A DNA stretch of 64,000 bases from Nocardia concava NBRC 100430. GTDB lineage: Bacteria; Actinomycetota; Actinomycetes; Mycobacteriales; Mycobacteriaceae. The DNA is taken from the NCBI RefSeq assembly GCF_000308815.1, contig NZ_BAFX01000050.1, forward strand, positions 60,889-124,888. Reading direction: 5' to 3'. The position numbers and the translations under genes were made by a program. The stretch's first letter is position 1. Each line of letters opens with the position of its first letter. Shown here piece by piece: positions 16,691 to 25,561 of the stretch. Below the pieces are notes generated by a model. The model worked only from the letters and a program-made list of their open reading frames with translations, was not told the DNA's origin and ran no database searches.

Positions 16691-17605
16691 TTACTTGCCG
16701 ACCAGCTTCGACTTCAGCGTGGCGACGGTCGCGTCGTCGATGCCCAGACCCTGCGACAGGAAGTTGTCGAAGGAGCCGTAGGTCGCCGCGACGGCGTCGA
16801 AGGAGGAGTCCAGGAAGGCGGCGTCCACCCCGAGGATCGGGGTGAACAGCGAGGGATCGGTGACCAGGCCCTTGGCGACCAGACCGTCCAGGGTCGCCTG
16901 GTTGGACGCGGCCAGGTTGTCGTTGGATTCCAGATAGTTGTTGTAGATCTGGCCCTTCGGCGCGCCCAGGGCGCTGAGCAGGATGGCCGACATCCAGCCC
17001 GTGCGGTCCTTGCCGGCGGTGCAGTGGAACAGCACCGGGCCGTTGGCGTTCGCGATCTCCTTCAGCGCCGCGCTGAACTGCGAGCGCGCGGTGGCATCGG
17101 TGACCAGCCACTTGTAGTAGTCGACCATGAACTGCTTGGCCTTGCCGTCGCCCAGCAGCTGCTGCTGCACGGCCGGGCCGCCCTGAATGGCCTTGGCGAC
17201 GAACAGGTAGAAGTCATTGCTCGGGTCGTAGACCGGCAGCGACTTCACCGGGATCGAGGCCGGCACCTTGTCCGGGTTCGCGCCGCGCTCGGTCGGGGAA
17301 CGGAAGTCGATGATCTCGGCGATACCCGCCGACACCAGCTGCTGCTGCTCGGCGTCGCTCAGCTTGTTGAGGGCGTCGGTGCGGAACACCGAACCCTCCT
17401 TGACCTTCCCGGCGCCGCCCTTGGTCGGAATCCCGCTCAGGTCACGGGCATTCGGCGCCGACGGCAGATTCAGCGACACACCCTTGGGCGACTGCAGCAC
17501 CGGCACCGGCGCGGCCAGAGCCGGGGTGACGGCGATCGGGGTGAGGGCGATGAGCGTGGCGGCTACACCGGTGAGGGTGCCGCGTACGGCGCGCGAGATC
17601 GTCAC
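16691..17605 (-). CDS. Secreted tyrosine/lipid phosphatase, copy 2 (PtpB-like)
   Basis: 304 residues starting MTISRAVRGTLTGVAATLI, with a signal peptide ending near ALAAP. It carries the same landmarks as copy 1: SAPNARDLSGIP, GIAEIIDFRSPTERG, and the active-site loop HCTAGKDRTGW at the same position. The two copies are close in sequence along their whole length, so they come from duplication. This copy is upstream, nearest the promoter. Export suggests a role in environmental phosphate scavenging or in host interaction; neither is shown by the sequence. Confidence 0.88.
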   Translation of the reverse strand: MTISRAVRGTLTGVAATLIALTPIAVTPALAAPVPVLQSPKGVSLNLPSAPNARDLSGIPTKGGAGKVKEGSVFRTDALNKLSDAEQQQLVSAGIAEIIDFRSPTERGANPDKVPASIPVKSLPVYDPSNDFYLFVAKAIQGGPAVQQQLLGDGKAKQFMVDYYKWLVTDATARSQFSAALKEIANANGPVLFHCTAGKDRTGWMSAILLSALGAPKGQIYNNYLESNDNLAASNQATLDGLVAKGLVTDPSLFTPILGVDAAFLDSSFDAVAATYGSFDNFLSQGLGIDDATVATLKSKLVGK

Positions 17606-17689
17606 TGAGGGTTTTCCTTTCGATACGGATCGACCTGGAGGGGTACGTCGATCCGGGCTTGCGGCCCGTCATTCCGACGGGGCTTGCCT

Positions 17690-17767
17690 CGTCATCCCGG
17701 CGCGCTTCTTGGCCGGGATCCACAGCGGCAGGGTGGATTCCGGCCAAAAGCACGCCGGAATGACGGG
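17690..17767. repeat. Palindromic interspersed element, copy 2
   Basis: Left arm CGTCATCCCGGCGCGCTT and right arm AAGCACGCCGGAATGACGGG, with GGCCGGGATCCAC and GTGGATTCCGGCC inside. Arm differences are mainly C-to-T type, so the arms still pair with G-U pairs as RNA. A partial extra left arm (CGTCATTCCGACGGG, 17668-17682) and a trailing GAAATGACGGGG suggest nested or repeated insertion. It lies between the phosphatase copy 2 start and the stop of the PEP-utilising fusion gene. Confidence 0.85.
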
Positions 17768-17795
17768 GAAATGACGGGGAGCAGTCGCCGGACGC

Positions 17796-20183
17796 TCAGT
17801 CGACGTCGGCGAGCAGGGTGATGGTTCCGGCCGCGCCGTCGACGCGGACCCGCTGGCCGTCCTTCAGCGCGTCGGAGGCGGTCTTGGTGTCGACGACGCA
17901 GGGGACGCCGAATTCGCGGGCCACGATCGCCGCGTGCGAGGCCGCGCCGCCGATATCGGTGACCACCGCGCCCGCGTAGGCGAACATGGCGGTATGGCCG
18001 GTGTCGGTCACGGCGGCGACCAGGATGTCGCCGGGCTCGATATCGTCGTCGAGGGTCATGACGCGCTTGACGGTGCCCTCCACCACGCCCGGGCTCACGC
18101 CGAGCCCGGAAATGGTGTCGCCCACCGCGATCGCGCCGGAGATCTCCTCCGGCTCCCACGGTCCGTTCACCACATCGGGCATGCGCACGGCCTGGAACTT
18201 GGCGCGCTCGGCGCGGCGGCGAGCCACGCGCTCCTTCAGATCGGCGGGAGCCCAGAGGATTTCGTCCAGGTTGAGGAAGGCCGAGTCCTCGATCTCGGTG
18301 AGCTTGCCCGCCTGCACCAGGCGCGCGGCGCGCTCCTGGGTGGCCAGGCGCAGGCAGTTGGTGACGCGCACGACGGCGTCGCGGGCGCGCTCACGGTAGA
18401 CGGTCGCGCCGACGGCCATCTTGGCGGTGCGGCTGGTCGGCTCGGGCACCGGTTCCCGGTGCGGCGCGGGCATTTCCGCGGCCCGCCCGGCGGCGGTGAC
18501 CAGCAGTTCGGGGCGGTCGCCGAAGGTGGCGTTGATGAGCTCGCACTCGCCCGGACCGCGGTGGCCGATCTTGGCCAGCTCCTGATCGAGGGCCTGAGCG
18601 AACTCCGGCGACTTCTCCCGCGCCGCGCCCACATCACCGGTCTTGGCGACCTCTTGCAGCCCGGCGTCCTTGCGGCACAATGCCGCCAGCCGCTCCACGG
18701 CCAGCATGGTCTTGGCCGACTCCAGCCGGTTCAGGTCGATCTTGACCTCGCCCTTGTGGGCGGCGGTGGCGGCGCCGGTCATCATGACGCCGATGGAGGC
18801 CGCCTGCCACGCCTGGTTGAGGCGGTCGCGCCAGAGCAGGGCGCGGGCGTGCAGCTGCTCGTCGGTCAGCTCCGCGATCTGGTCGCGGGTCAGCGCTTCC
18901 GCGTGCGAGGCGGCATTGATGTGCTCGGCGGTTTTGCTGTACTTCATGGCGGTGGCGGCGACCCGGCCCATGGCCTTGAAAGTGCCTGCGCGCGCGGCCA
19001 TTCCGGTCGGCATGGCCGGTCGGCCCTTGGGGTGCAGTTCGACATCGCCGATGGTGCCGTAGACGTCGCGGCGCACGCTCTCCTCGTCCCAGCCGGGCAT
19101 GTTCTGCGCGGAGAAGACGCCGATGGAGGCGTTGATGTACATATTGTGGCCGAGCACGCTGGTCACCCGGGAAACCCAGTGCTCCAACGCGATTCCCTCG
19201 ATGGCGATCATATTGCCCATGGCCTCGTTGCCCAGCCGGATGGCGCCGGCCTGCAGGTCGATGGTCAGCGGGGTGAGCGGGCCGGGCAGCGCCTCGGAGG
19301 TATTGGTGGCGGTGTAGACCGGGATGCGGTCGTCGACCAGATCGTCGAACTCGCCCTGAAGGCCTTCGGGCGCAGCGGAAGTCAGCTGGTAGCCGTCGGA
19401 GGTCGGGGCGTTCTGCGGGACCACGTGGGTGGGCAGCGGGATGGCGCCGCGGCGGTCCTTGATGCCCGAGCCGCCGCTCTTGCGTCCGTGCAAGCCGCGC
19501 GCCACATCGGCGATCACCTCGGTGGCGGTCCAGCCGCAGCGGAAACCCCACTCCTCACGGGCGGTGGCCGAGTCCACGCGGGTCTGCGAGGCCGACGACT
19601 TCGGCAGCCACGCACTGTATTTCACGCCCGCGTCGGCGAAGACCCGCTTGACCTCCGCCGCGGACACATCGCCCGGCGCGGCCAGCTCGACCACACCGCC
19701 GCGCTGCGAGAGCGCGGCCTGCACCAGGAAGCGTTCGAAGTCGTCGTAGTGCAGCACCTGAATGCTGCCCTTGCCGCCGGTGAGACTCTCCAGGGCGCGC
19801 CAGCTGCCCTTGTCCATGCGGCGTCCGGCCACCAGGGCGGTACGCACGAGCAGAGTGTCCGCGCCGGATCCGGTGATCGCCTTCTCGACACTCGAATCCG
19901 CGCCCGCCACAACGGGAACCACGAGGCGCGCACCGGAATCCTTGGCGGCCGCTGCGATCGCAGCCACGGTGGTGCCCGCCAGATGCAGGACGGCATCGGT
20001 CCCGGCGACGGCCCGCGCGCAGGTCCCCGCATCGGCCAGATCGCCGACGATCACCTCGACCCGCGGGTCCACGTAGCGGTGGCGCTGCCGGTCCAGCCCG
20101 ACCACCTCGTGACCCGCCGCCAGCAGCATGCGCGCCACGGCCCGGCCGCTCGGCTCGGTGACCCCGGTGACCAGAATCCGCAT
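17796..20183 (-). CDS. NAD-binding SDR domain fused to PEP-utilising (phosphohistidine) domain protein
   Basis: 795 residues from MRILVTGVTEPSGRA, after AGGAGGAG. Residues 1 to about 240 form an extended SDR/NAD-epimerase Rossmann domain (ILVTGVTEPSGR, GDLADAGT). The middle, about 270-690, is mostly helical and unassigned, without an ATP-grasp motif I can see. The last 90 residues are the PEP-utilising mobile domain with the phosphohistidine motif GGAASHAAIVAREFGVPCVV. Such domains carry phosphate from ATP or PEP. It is divergent from a KstD-like flavoprotein and may serve the same pathway. The reaction is unknown. Confidence 0.85.
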   Translation of the reverse strand: MRILVTGVTEPSGRAVARMLLAAGHEVVGLDRQRHRYVDPRVEVIVGDLADAGTCARAVAGTDAVLHLAGTTVAAIAAAAKDSGARLVVPVVAGADSSVEKAITGSGADTLLVRTALVAGRRMDKGSWRALESLTGGKGSIQVLHYDDFERFLVQAALSQRGGVVELAAPGDVSAAEVKRVFADAGVKYSAWLPKSSASQTRVDSATAREEWGFRCGWTATEVIADVARGLHGRKSGGSGIKDRRGAIPLPTHVVPQNAPTSDGYQLTSAAPEGLQGEFDDLVDDRIPVYTATNTSEALPGPLTPLTIDLQAGAIRLGNEAMGNMIAIEGIALEHWVSRVTSVLGHNMYINASIGVFSAQNMPGWDEESVRRDVYGTIGDVELHPKGRPAMPTGMAARAGTFKAMGRVAATAMKYSKTAEHINAASHAEALTRDQIAELTDEQLHARALLWRDRLNQAWQAASIGVMMTGAATAAHKGEVKIDLNRLESAKTMLAVERLAALCRKDAGLQEVAKTGDVGAAREKSPEFAQALDQELAKIGHRGPGECELINATFGDRPELLVTAAGRAAEMPAPHREPVPEPTSRTAKMAVGATVYRERARDAVVRVTNCLRLATQERAARLVQAGKLTEIEDSAFLNLDEILWAPADLKERVARRRAERAKFQAVRMPDVVNGPWEPEEISGAIAVGDTISGLGVSPGVVEGTVKRVMTLDDDIEPGDILVAAVTDTGHTAMFAYAGAVVTDIGGAASHAAIVAREFGVPCVVDTKTASDALKDGQRVRVDGAAGTITLLADVD

Positions 20184-20349
20184 TGACTCTCCTCCTCGTG
20201 CAGGCGTCCCCAACCACAGTGACGCCGTTCACACACCATCCACACTGCGCAGTCACGCGACGGGTCACAGTCCCGGTCAACGGGATCTGCGAATCGGTCA
20301 GCAAGATGTACCGCTAAGTAAGTGCCCTACCAGCGGGCACCGTCGAACC

Positions 20350-21855
20350 ATGACAGTGCGGAATTCGGTCAGCCCGCGGGCGGCCGCGGAGGTGGCTCGG
20401 TACGACATCGAGACCGATGTGCTGGTCGTCGGCTACGGCGCGGCGGGCGCGTCGGCGGCCTTCGAGGCGGCCTATGCCGGGGCGCAGGTGCTGGTGGTGG
20501 ACCGCTCCGGCGGGCCCGGCGGCGCGTCGGCCATGTCGGGCGGCGAGATCTACCTCGGCGGCGGCACCCCGATCCAGCTGGCCTGCGGCTACGACGACAC
20601 CCCCGAGGCTATGGCGGCCTTCCTGAAGGCGGCCCTCGGCGCCGGCGCGGACGCGGCGAAGATCGACGAGTACTGCGCGGGCAGCGTCGAGCACTTCCAC
20701 TGGCTCGTGGACCGGGGCGTGCCGTTCAAGCCGAGCATGTGGGATGCCCCGACCTGGGTGCCGCCCACCGACGACGGGTTGATGTGGCTGGGCGAGAACA
20801 GTTGGCCCTTCACCGAATTGGCGGCCCCGGCTCCGCGTGGGCATCGGCCCACCGCCAATGACTTCGGCGGCAAGCTGCTGATGGAATGCCTGTCCTCCGC
20901 CGCCGAATCCGCCGGTGCCACCGCCCTTTTCGACACCTACGTGAGCACGCTCATCGTCGACGACGGTGCCGTCGTCGGAGCCGTGGCCCGCCGCTACGGG
21001 CAGGAGCTCACCATCCGCGCCCGCCGCGGCCTCGTGCTCACCACCGGCGGCTTCGTCGACAACGACGACATGCTTACCGCCCACGCGCCGGAACTGCTGG
21101 GCCACACCAAGGTCAGCGCGGGCACCGACGACGGCTCCGGCATCCGCATGGCCCAGGCCCTGGGCGCGGCCGTGCGGCACATGTCCGCGGGCCAGGTCGG
21201 CATGTCCCTCATCCCCGGGCTGGCCGCGCGCGGCATGGTCGTGAATGCCCTGGGCCGCCGCTTCATCAACGAGGACACCTATCCCGGCCGCATCGGCCAG
21301 CACGCGCTCTACCGCCAGAACATGGGCGGCAGCTGGGCGGGCGACGGCACCGCGGTCTGGGTCATCGTCGACGAGGAGGGTTTCGAGGACGTCCCCGAAC
21401 CCCAGCGCTGGGGCGTCCAGCCCACCCACGTCGCCGAGACCGCCGAGGAACTCGAGGCTCTCACCGGCCTCCCTGCGGGCTCACTGGTCGCCACCCTCGC
21501 CCGCTACAACGAAAATGCCACGCGCGGTGAGGATCTCGACCATCACAAGTCCACCCGCTGGCTGCGTCCCCTCACCCCACCCCTGGCCGCCATCGACGTG
21601 AAGGCCGGAATCCGCCCGCCCTCCGAATCCGGCGACCGCCGCGGCACCGGCGCCTCGGTCTTCACCCTCGGCGGCCTCCACACCGACCTCGACGCCCACG
21701 TCCTCGACCTCAACGGCCGCCGCATCCCCGGCCTCTTCGCCGCCGGCCGAGCCGCCAACGGCCTCCACGGCTTCGGCTACATCTCCGGCACCTCCCTCGG
21801 CGACGGCACCTTCTTCGGCCGCCGCGCCGGCACCGCCGCCGCCCGCCACGCCTGA
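20350..21855 (+). CDS. KstD-like FAD-dependent oxidoreductase
   Basis: 501 residues from the ATG at 20350; the long upstream in-frame extension overlaps the divergent gene. The N-terminal FAD motif VLVVGYGAAGASAAFEAA with VVDRSGGPGGAS, and the C-terminal LFAAGRAANGLHGFGYISGT, place it in the family of 3-ketosteroid dehydrogenases and fumarate-reductase-like flavoproteins. Whether it works at the delta-1 or delta-4(5) position of a steroid, or on another enone, cannot be told by eye. HsaA and HsaD homologues lie 2.5 kb downstream. No strong ribosome site is seen. Confidence 0.8.
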   Translation: MTVRNSVSPRAAAEVARYDIETDVLVVGYGAAGASAAFEAAYAGAQVLVVDRSGGPGGASAMSGGEIYLGGGTPIQLACGYDDTPEAMAAFLKAALGAGADAAKIDEYCAGSVEHFHWLVDRGVPFKPSMWDAPTWVPPTDDGLMWLGENSWPFTELAAPAPRGHRPTANDFGGKLLMECLSSAAESAGATALFDTYVSTLIVDDGAVVGAVARRYGQELTIRARRGLVLTTGGFVDNDDMLTAHAPELLGHTKVSAGTDDGSGIRMAQALGAAVRHMSAGQVGMSLIPGLAARGMVVNALGRRFINEDTYPGRIGQHALYRQNMGGSWAGDGTAVWVIVDEEGFEDVPEPQRWGVQPTHVAETAEELEALTGLPAGSLVATLARYNENATRGEDLDHHKSTRWLRPLTPPLAAIDVKAGIRPPSESGDRRGTGASVFTLGGLHTDLDAHVLDLNGRRIPGLFAAGRAANGLHGFGYISGTSLGDGTFFGRRAGTAAARHA

Positions 21856-21962
21856 GCTGCGTCGTCGGCGCGACCGACCCCTGCGCCGACATCCCTGCAG
21901 CCCCGACCACTACGGCGTTGGGCTGCTGGCGGGTCGCCTCCTCCTCCCCTGACCCCCGGGGC

Positions 21963-22020
21963 CGAGTGGCACATCAGCGAGGGGATTTGCCGCAATCTGC
22001 CGCGCTGGTGTGCCGCTCGG
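21963..22020. repeat. GGCACATC hairpin element, copy A
   Basis: Arms CGAGTGGCACATCAGCG and CGCTGGTGTGCCGCTCG pair over 17 positions with two G-U type changes. The loop carries AGGGGATTTGCCGC, shared with copy B. Unknown function. Confidence 0.65.
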
Positions 22021-22095
22021 TGATTGACAAGCGGGAGTTGTGGAATGGCTGGGGAATAGCTGTTTCTCTTCGGAAGTGTTGCGGCCTAGGGTTTT

Positions 22096-22131
22096 CGGTG
22101 GAAGCGATCGACGCAGCGATCGCTTCCACCG
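22096..22131. terminator. Strong hairpin, probable terminator
   Basis: Perfect 15-bp arms CGGTGGAAGCGATCG and the complement around a 6-base loop ACGCAG, about 240 bases after the KstD-like stop. No T run. It could be a terminator or part of the local repeat cluster. Confidence 0.55.
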
Positions 22132-22247
22132 GCGGACTCCCTGCAGGTCCGCCGCCCGCCCACCCCGTGGGTCGGATCTCGGATAGCCACGCCGCCCCGA
22201 CCCCGGCCTGAGCCCCCGGCGTCCGGCGGCGTCGGCCCCCCGATCGT

Positions 22248-22315
22248 CGAGCGGCACATCCCGGAGGGGATTTGTCGGCGATGCCTGTTATTTGCCTCCA
22301 GGATGTGCCGCTCGG
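22248..22315. repeat. GGCACATC hairpin element, copy B
   Basis: Perfect 14-bp arms CGAGCGGCACATCC and GGATGTGCCGCTCG flank a 39-base loop that contains GAGGGGATTTGTCG, as in copy A. Ends 55 bases before the alpha/beta hydrolase start. Confidence 0.65.
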
Positions 22316-22370
22316 CGGGATCCGCGTGTCTTGGTGGGGGATGGGGGGTGGGCGGGGAAGACTCGGGGGT

Positions 22371-24236
22371 ATGACTGCGGAGGAGCGCGGCGAACGGGAC
22401 GCTGACCTGGTCGATACCGGCGAGTTGGATAGCGGTGCGGCTGCTGTTCGCTCGGAGAGCGGGGACACCGACACTGCGGCGAAGGCTGGCAGTGGCGGGT
22501 CGGAACAGTCACTGGCGTCACGCTTCTGGGCCTTCGCCGATCGCGCCGAGCAGGCCGTGCGGCCGAGCTATCCGGGTCTGATCGTGGCGGCGATCTTCTT
22601 CGCGTGGTCGTGTTCGCCCTCCCTCATGCCGCGCACCTGGCTGTTCCAGGGACTGGTCAGCGGGATCAGCGCGGTCATCGGGTACGGCGTCGGGTGTGTG
22701 CTGCAGTGGGCGTTCAAAAAGTGGGTGTGGCCGCGGATTCCCGATGCGGGGGCGTGGGCCAAGCTGTGGCATCCGACGGAATTGACGCGCGGGATCATCA
22801 AGGCGGTGATCGTGATCGCGTGTGTGGTGGGCGCGGCGTTCATTCTGGCGCGGTCGGCCCGCTGGCAGCGCGATCTTCAAGTGCTGATGGGGATGACGCC
22901 GACGACCACCTCGGGGTACCTGCGCGCCGAGGTCGTGGCGGGGCTGACGGTGGTACTCGTCATCGCGGTATACCGCTTGGTGCGGTGGATGATTCGACGC
23001 CTGGTGCGGCTGCTCAACATCGATTGGCGGATCCCGCGCAATGTCGCGTACCCGGTCGTCGTGGCGGCCGTGGCCGTGCTGGCGGTGCTGCTGTTCCAGG
23101 GCGTGCTTGCGAAGGGCTTCTTCAATGTCGCGAATTCGGCGTTCAGCACACGCAATGGCAAGACCTCGCCGAGTGCCATCCAGCCGCAGCTGCCCGAAAG
23201 GTCCGGCAGCCCGGCCTCTTCGGCCAAGTGGGAGACCCTCGGTTCGGAGGGCCGCTGGTTCGTCGCGACCGCGCCGACCGTCGAGCGCATCGCCCAGGTG
23301 ACGGGAAGGCCCGCGCGGGAACCGATTCGGGTCTACGCGGGGCTGGAGTCGGCCGAGACGCCGCAGGACATCGCGGATCTCGTGGTGGCGGAACTGGATC
23401 GGACCAAGGCCTGGGAGCGCAAGGCGCTGGTGGTGGTGACTACCACCGGCACCGGCTGGGTGGACACCCAGACCGCGGAATCCATCGAGTACATGTACGG
23501 CGGCGACAGCGCCATCGCCGCGACGCAGTACTCCTATCTGCCGAGCGTGCTGTCGTTCCTGTCCGACCGCAACAAGGCGACCGAGGCGGGCAAGCTGCTC
23601 ATCCACGCGGTGCACGAGAAGTGGGCGACGCTGCAACCGGAACACCGGCCCAAGCTGCTGGTCTACGGCGAGAGCCTCGGCTCCCAGGGCTCCGAGGGCG
23701 CGTTCACCGGTCTCGATGACATCCGCACCCTGGTCGACGGCGTGCTGTGGGTGGGCCCGCCCAACTCGAACCGCATCTGGACCCAGCTCGAACAGCGCCG
23801 CGACCCCGGCACTCCCGAGATCCTGCCCATCTACGCCGACGGCCTGCTGGTCCGCTTCGGCGCGACCGCCGAGGATCTCGCCAAACCGGCCCGCCCCTGG
23901 ATCGACCCGCGCGTGGTCTACCTCCAGCACGCCTCCGACCCCATCGTCTGGTGGTCGCCGGATCTGCTCTTCACCCAACCGGATTGGCTGAAGGAACCCC
24001 GCGGCTCCGATGTCTCCAAATCCATCCGCTGGTGGCCCATCGTCACCTTCTGGCAGATCAGCGCCGACCTCGCCCACGCCCAGTCGGTGCCCGCCGGACA
24101 CGGCCACAAGTACGGCACCACCGTCCTCGACGGCTGGGTCGCCGTGGCCCAACCGCAGGACTGGAACCCGGACCTGGAAAGCAATATCCGCAAGGCCCTC
24201 GACGAGGACATCCTCTGGGAGTACGCCCACAAGTAG
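22371..24236 (+). CDS. Membrane alpha/beta hydrolase (Abhydrolase_9 family)
   Basis: 621 residues. After an acidic 70-residue N-terminus come about four membrane spans (LIVAAIFFAWSCSPSLMP, VIVIACVVGAAFILA, VVAGLTVVLVIAVYRL, VVVAAVAVLAVLLFQG). The C-terminal half is a serine-hydrolase fold with nucleophile elbow YGESLGSQGSEGAF and a late GHGHKYG His. This is the Abhydrolase_9 architecture common in mycolic-acid bacteria. Substrate unknown; an envelope lipid or ester is plausible. The start at 22371 is preferred because upstream in-frame codons lie in a repeat. Confidence 0.85.
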   Translation: MTAEERGERDADLVDTGELDSGAAAVRSESGDTDTAAKAGSGGSEQSLASRFWAFADRAEQAVRPSYPGLIVAAIFFAWSCSPSLMPRTWLFQGLVSGISAVIGYGVGCVLQWAFKKWVWPRIPDAGAWAKLWHPTELTRGIIKAVIVIACVVGAAFILARSARWQRDLQVLMGMTPTTTSGYLRAEVVAGLTVVLVIAVYRLVRWMIRRLVRLLNIDWRIPRNVAYPVVVAAVAVLAVLLFQGVLAKGFFNVANSAFSTRNGKTSPSAIQPQLPERSGSPASSAKWETLGSEGRWFVATAPTVERIAQVTGRPAREPIRVYAGLESAETPQDIADLVVAELDRTKAWERKALVVVTTTGTGWVDTQTAESIEYMYGGDSAIAATQYSYLPSVLSFLSDRNKATEAGKLLIHAVHEKWATLQPEHRPKLLVYGESLGSQGSEGAFTGLDDIRTLVDGVLWVGPPNSNRIWTQLEQRRDPGTPEILPIYADGLLVRFGATAEDLAKPARPWIDPRVVYLQHASDPIVWWSPDLLFTQPDWLKEPRGSDVSKSIRWWPIVTFWQISADLAHAQSVPAGHGHKYGTTVLDGWVAVAQPQDWNPDLESNIRKALDEDILWEYAHK

Positions 24237-24256
24237 AAAGTCCCCACCCAAAGTTT

Positions 24257-24286
24257 GCTGGGCCCCCGCGTCAGCAGGGGCCCAGC
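24257..24286. terminator. Rho-independent-type terminator
   Basis: GCTGGGCCCC and its exact complement form a 10-bp stem with a 10-base loop, 20 bases after the membrane hydrolase stop, followed by GTCTTAT. It separates that gene from the hsaA promoter. Confidence 0.8.
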
Positions 24287-24327
24287 AGTCTTATCCCCAC
24301 TGGAACCGTGGTTCCGATGATCGGGAC

Positions 24328-24344
24328 TATTTCGGTTCGAAACA
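24328..24344. promoter_or_regulatory. TATTTC-N5-GAAACA operator upstream of hsaA
   Basis: TATTTCGGTTCGAAACA, 57 bases before the hsaA start. It shares 15 of 17 positions with the palindrome at 42143 and the same half-sites with the one at 38393. Confidence 0.65.
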
Positions 24345-24400
24345 CCTCGCGGGCCATAGCTTCGAGTGCAGAAACTCTTGCACGAGGAGGGAACACCCGC

Positions 24401-25561
24401 ATGACGAACAAGGTGCTCGATCGGGTTCGCGATCTGCTGCCCGCTATCGCGGAACGGGCCGTGGAGGCCGAGGAGAACCGGCGGGTGCCCGACGCCAGCA
24501 TTGCCGAGCTCACCCAGGCGGGCGTGTTCCGGATGCTGCAGCCCGCGCGCTTCGGCGGCGACGAGGCCTCGCCCATCGACTTCTACGAGGTGGTCCGCAC
24601 CATCGCCACCGTGTGCCCGTCCACCGCGTGGGTGTCCTCGGTGCTGGGCGCGCACCCGTGGCAGCTGGCTCTGTTCGAGGATCGGGCGCAGCAGGACGTG
24701 TGGGCCGAGAACCCCGACACCCTGGTGTCCTCCTCCTACGCCCCGACCGGCAAGCTGACCGTGGTCGAGGGCGGCTACGAGCTGTCCGGCCGCTGGTCGT
24801 TCTCCTCCGGCTGCGACCACGCCCAGTGGGTGTTCCTGGGTGCGCTGGTCCCGTCGGAGAAGGGCATGGACTACTACACGGTCCTGGTGCCGCGCACCGA
24901 CTACACCATCGAGGACGTGTGGAACGTGGCCGGGCTCTCGGGCACCGGCTCCAATGACATCGTCATCGACAAGGCGTTCGTGCCCGCCTACCGCACCTAC
25001 TCGGCCACCGATCAGGCCAACCTGGTGGGCCCCGGCCAGGCGGTGAATACCGCGCCGCTGTACAAGATTTCGTTCGGCAGCGTCTTCTCCAACACCATCA
25101 CCGCCCCGATCATCGGCGCGGCCCAGGGCGCCTACGACTCGCACATCGAGCGCCAGCGCGAGCGCGTGCGCCTGTCCTACGGCGGCCAGAAGGTGTCGGA
25201 GGATCCCTTCGCCCACGTCCGGATCGCCCGTGCCGCTTCGGAAATCGACGCCGCCATCCTGCAGATGGAGCGCAATATCGGCGAGCAACTGCGCTATGCC
25301 GAAGCGGGCGAGGAGATTCCGTTCGAATCGCGCCTGCGCGCCCGCCGCGATCAGGTGCTCGGCACCGAACGCGCGCTCGCGGCCATCGATCTGCTGTTCA
25401 AGAACTCCGGCGGCCACTCCATCCGCAAGCCCAACACCATCGAGCGCAACTGGCGCGACGCGCACGCCGGAAGCGTCCACGCCATCAATGACATCGAGCG
25501 CGCGCTGGCCATGTTCGGCAAGGGCGCCATGGGCCTCGAGGTCACGGATCGGATGCTCTGA
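24401..25561 (+). CDS. hsaA: HsaA-like flavin-dependent monooxygenase, oxygenase component
   Basis: 386 residues after GAGGAGGG. It belongs to the acyl-CoA-dehydrogenase-fold monooxygenases and resembles HsaA, which hydroxylates the secosteroid 3-HSA to a catechol using reduced flavin from HsaB. Matching segments include VCPSTAWVSSVLGAHPWQLA, SSSYAPTGKL, WSFSSGCDHAQWVFLG, GLSGTGSND and the C-terminal RDAHAGSVHAINDIERA. It overlaps hsaD by one base. By memory it looks only moderately like the M. tuberculosis enzyme, so a paralogue with a related substrate is possible. The flavin reductase partner is probably the gene at 42170. Confidence 0.87.
   Translation: MTNKVLDRVRDLLPAIAERAVEAEENRRVPDASIAELTQAGVFRMLQPARFGGDEASPIDFYEVVRTIATVCPSTAWVSSVLGAHPWQLALFEDRAQQDVWAENPDTLVSSSYAPTGKLTVVEGGYELSGRWSFSSGCDHAQWVFLGALVPSEKGMDYYTVLVPRTDYTIEDVWNVAGLSGTGSNDIVIDKAFVPAYRTYSATDQANLVGPGQAVNTAPLYKISFGSVFSNTITAPIIGAAQGAYDSHIERQRERVRLSYGGQKVSEDPFAHVRIARAASEIDAAILQMERNIGEQLRYAEAGEEIPFESRLRARRDQVLGTERALAAIDLLFKNSGGHSIRKPNTIERNWRDAHAGSVHAINDIERALAMFGKGAMGLEVTDRML

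Larger units (their letters stand above)
21856..22370. other. 515-bp intergenic region packed with hairpins
   Basis: No gene is supported. The region holds two related long hairpins (21963-22020 and 22248-22315), a perfect 15-bp stem hairpin (22096-22131), and GGCGGAC/GTCCGCC arms at 22131-22153. This density of structure is far above the rest of the window. Confidence 0.65.

Noticed and set aside
17934..20186. A 750-codon plus-strand frame opposite the SDR/PEP-utilising fusion
   Set aside because: Antisense shadow of a recognised protein; no ribosome site and no domain.
24287..24400. A KstR operator (TNNAACNNGTTNNA) at hsaA
   Set aside because: No good match; the site seen is the different TATTTC-N5-GAAATA form.
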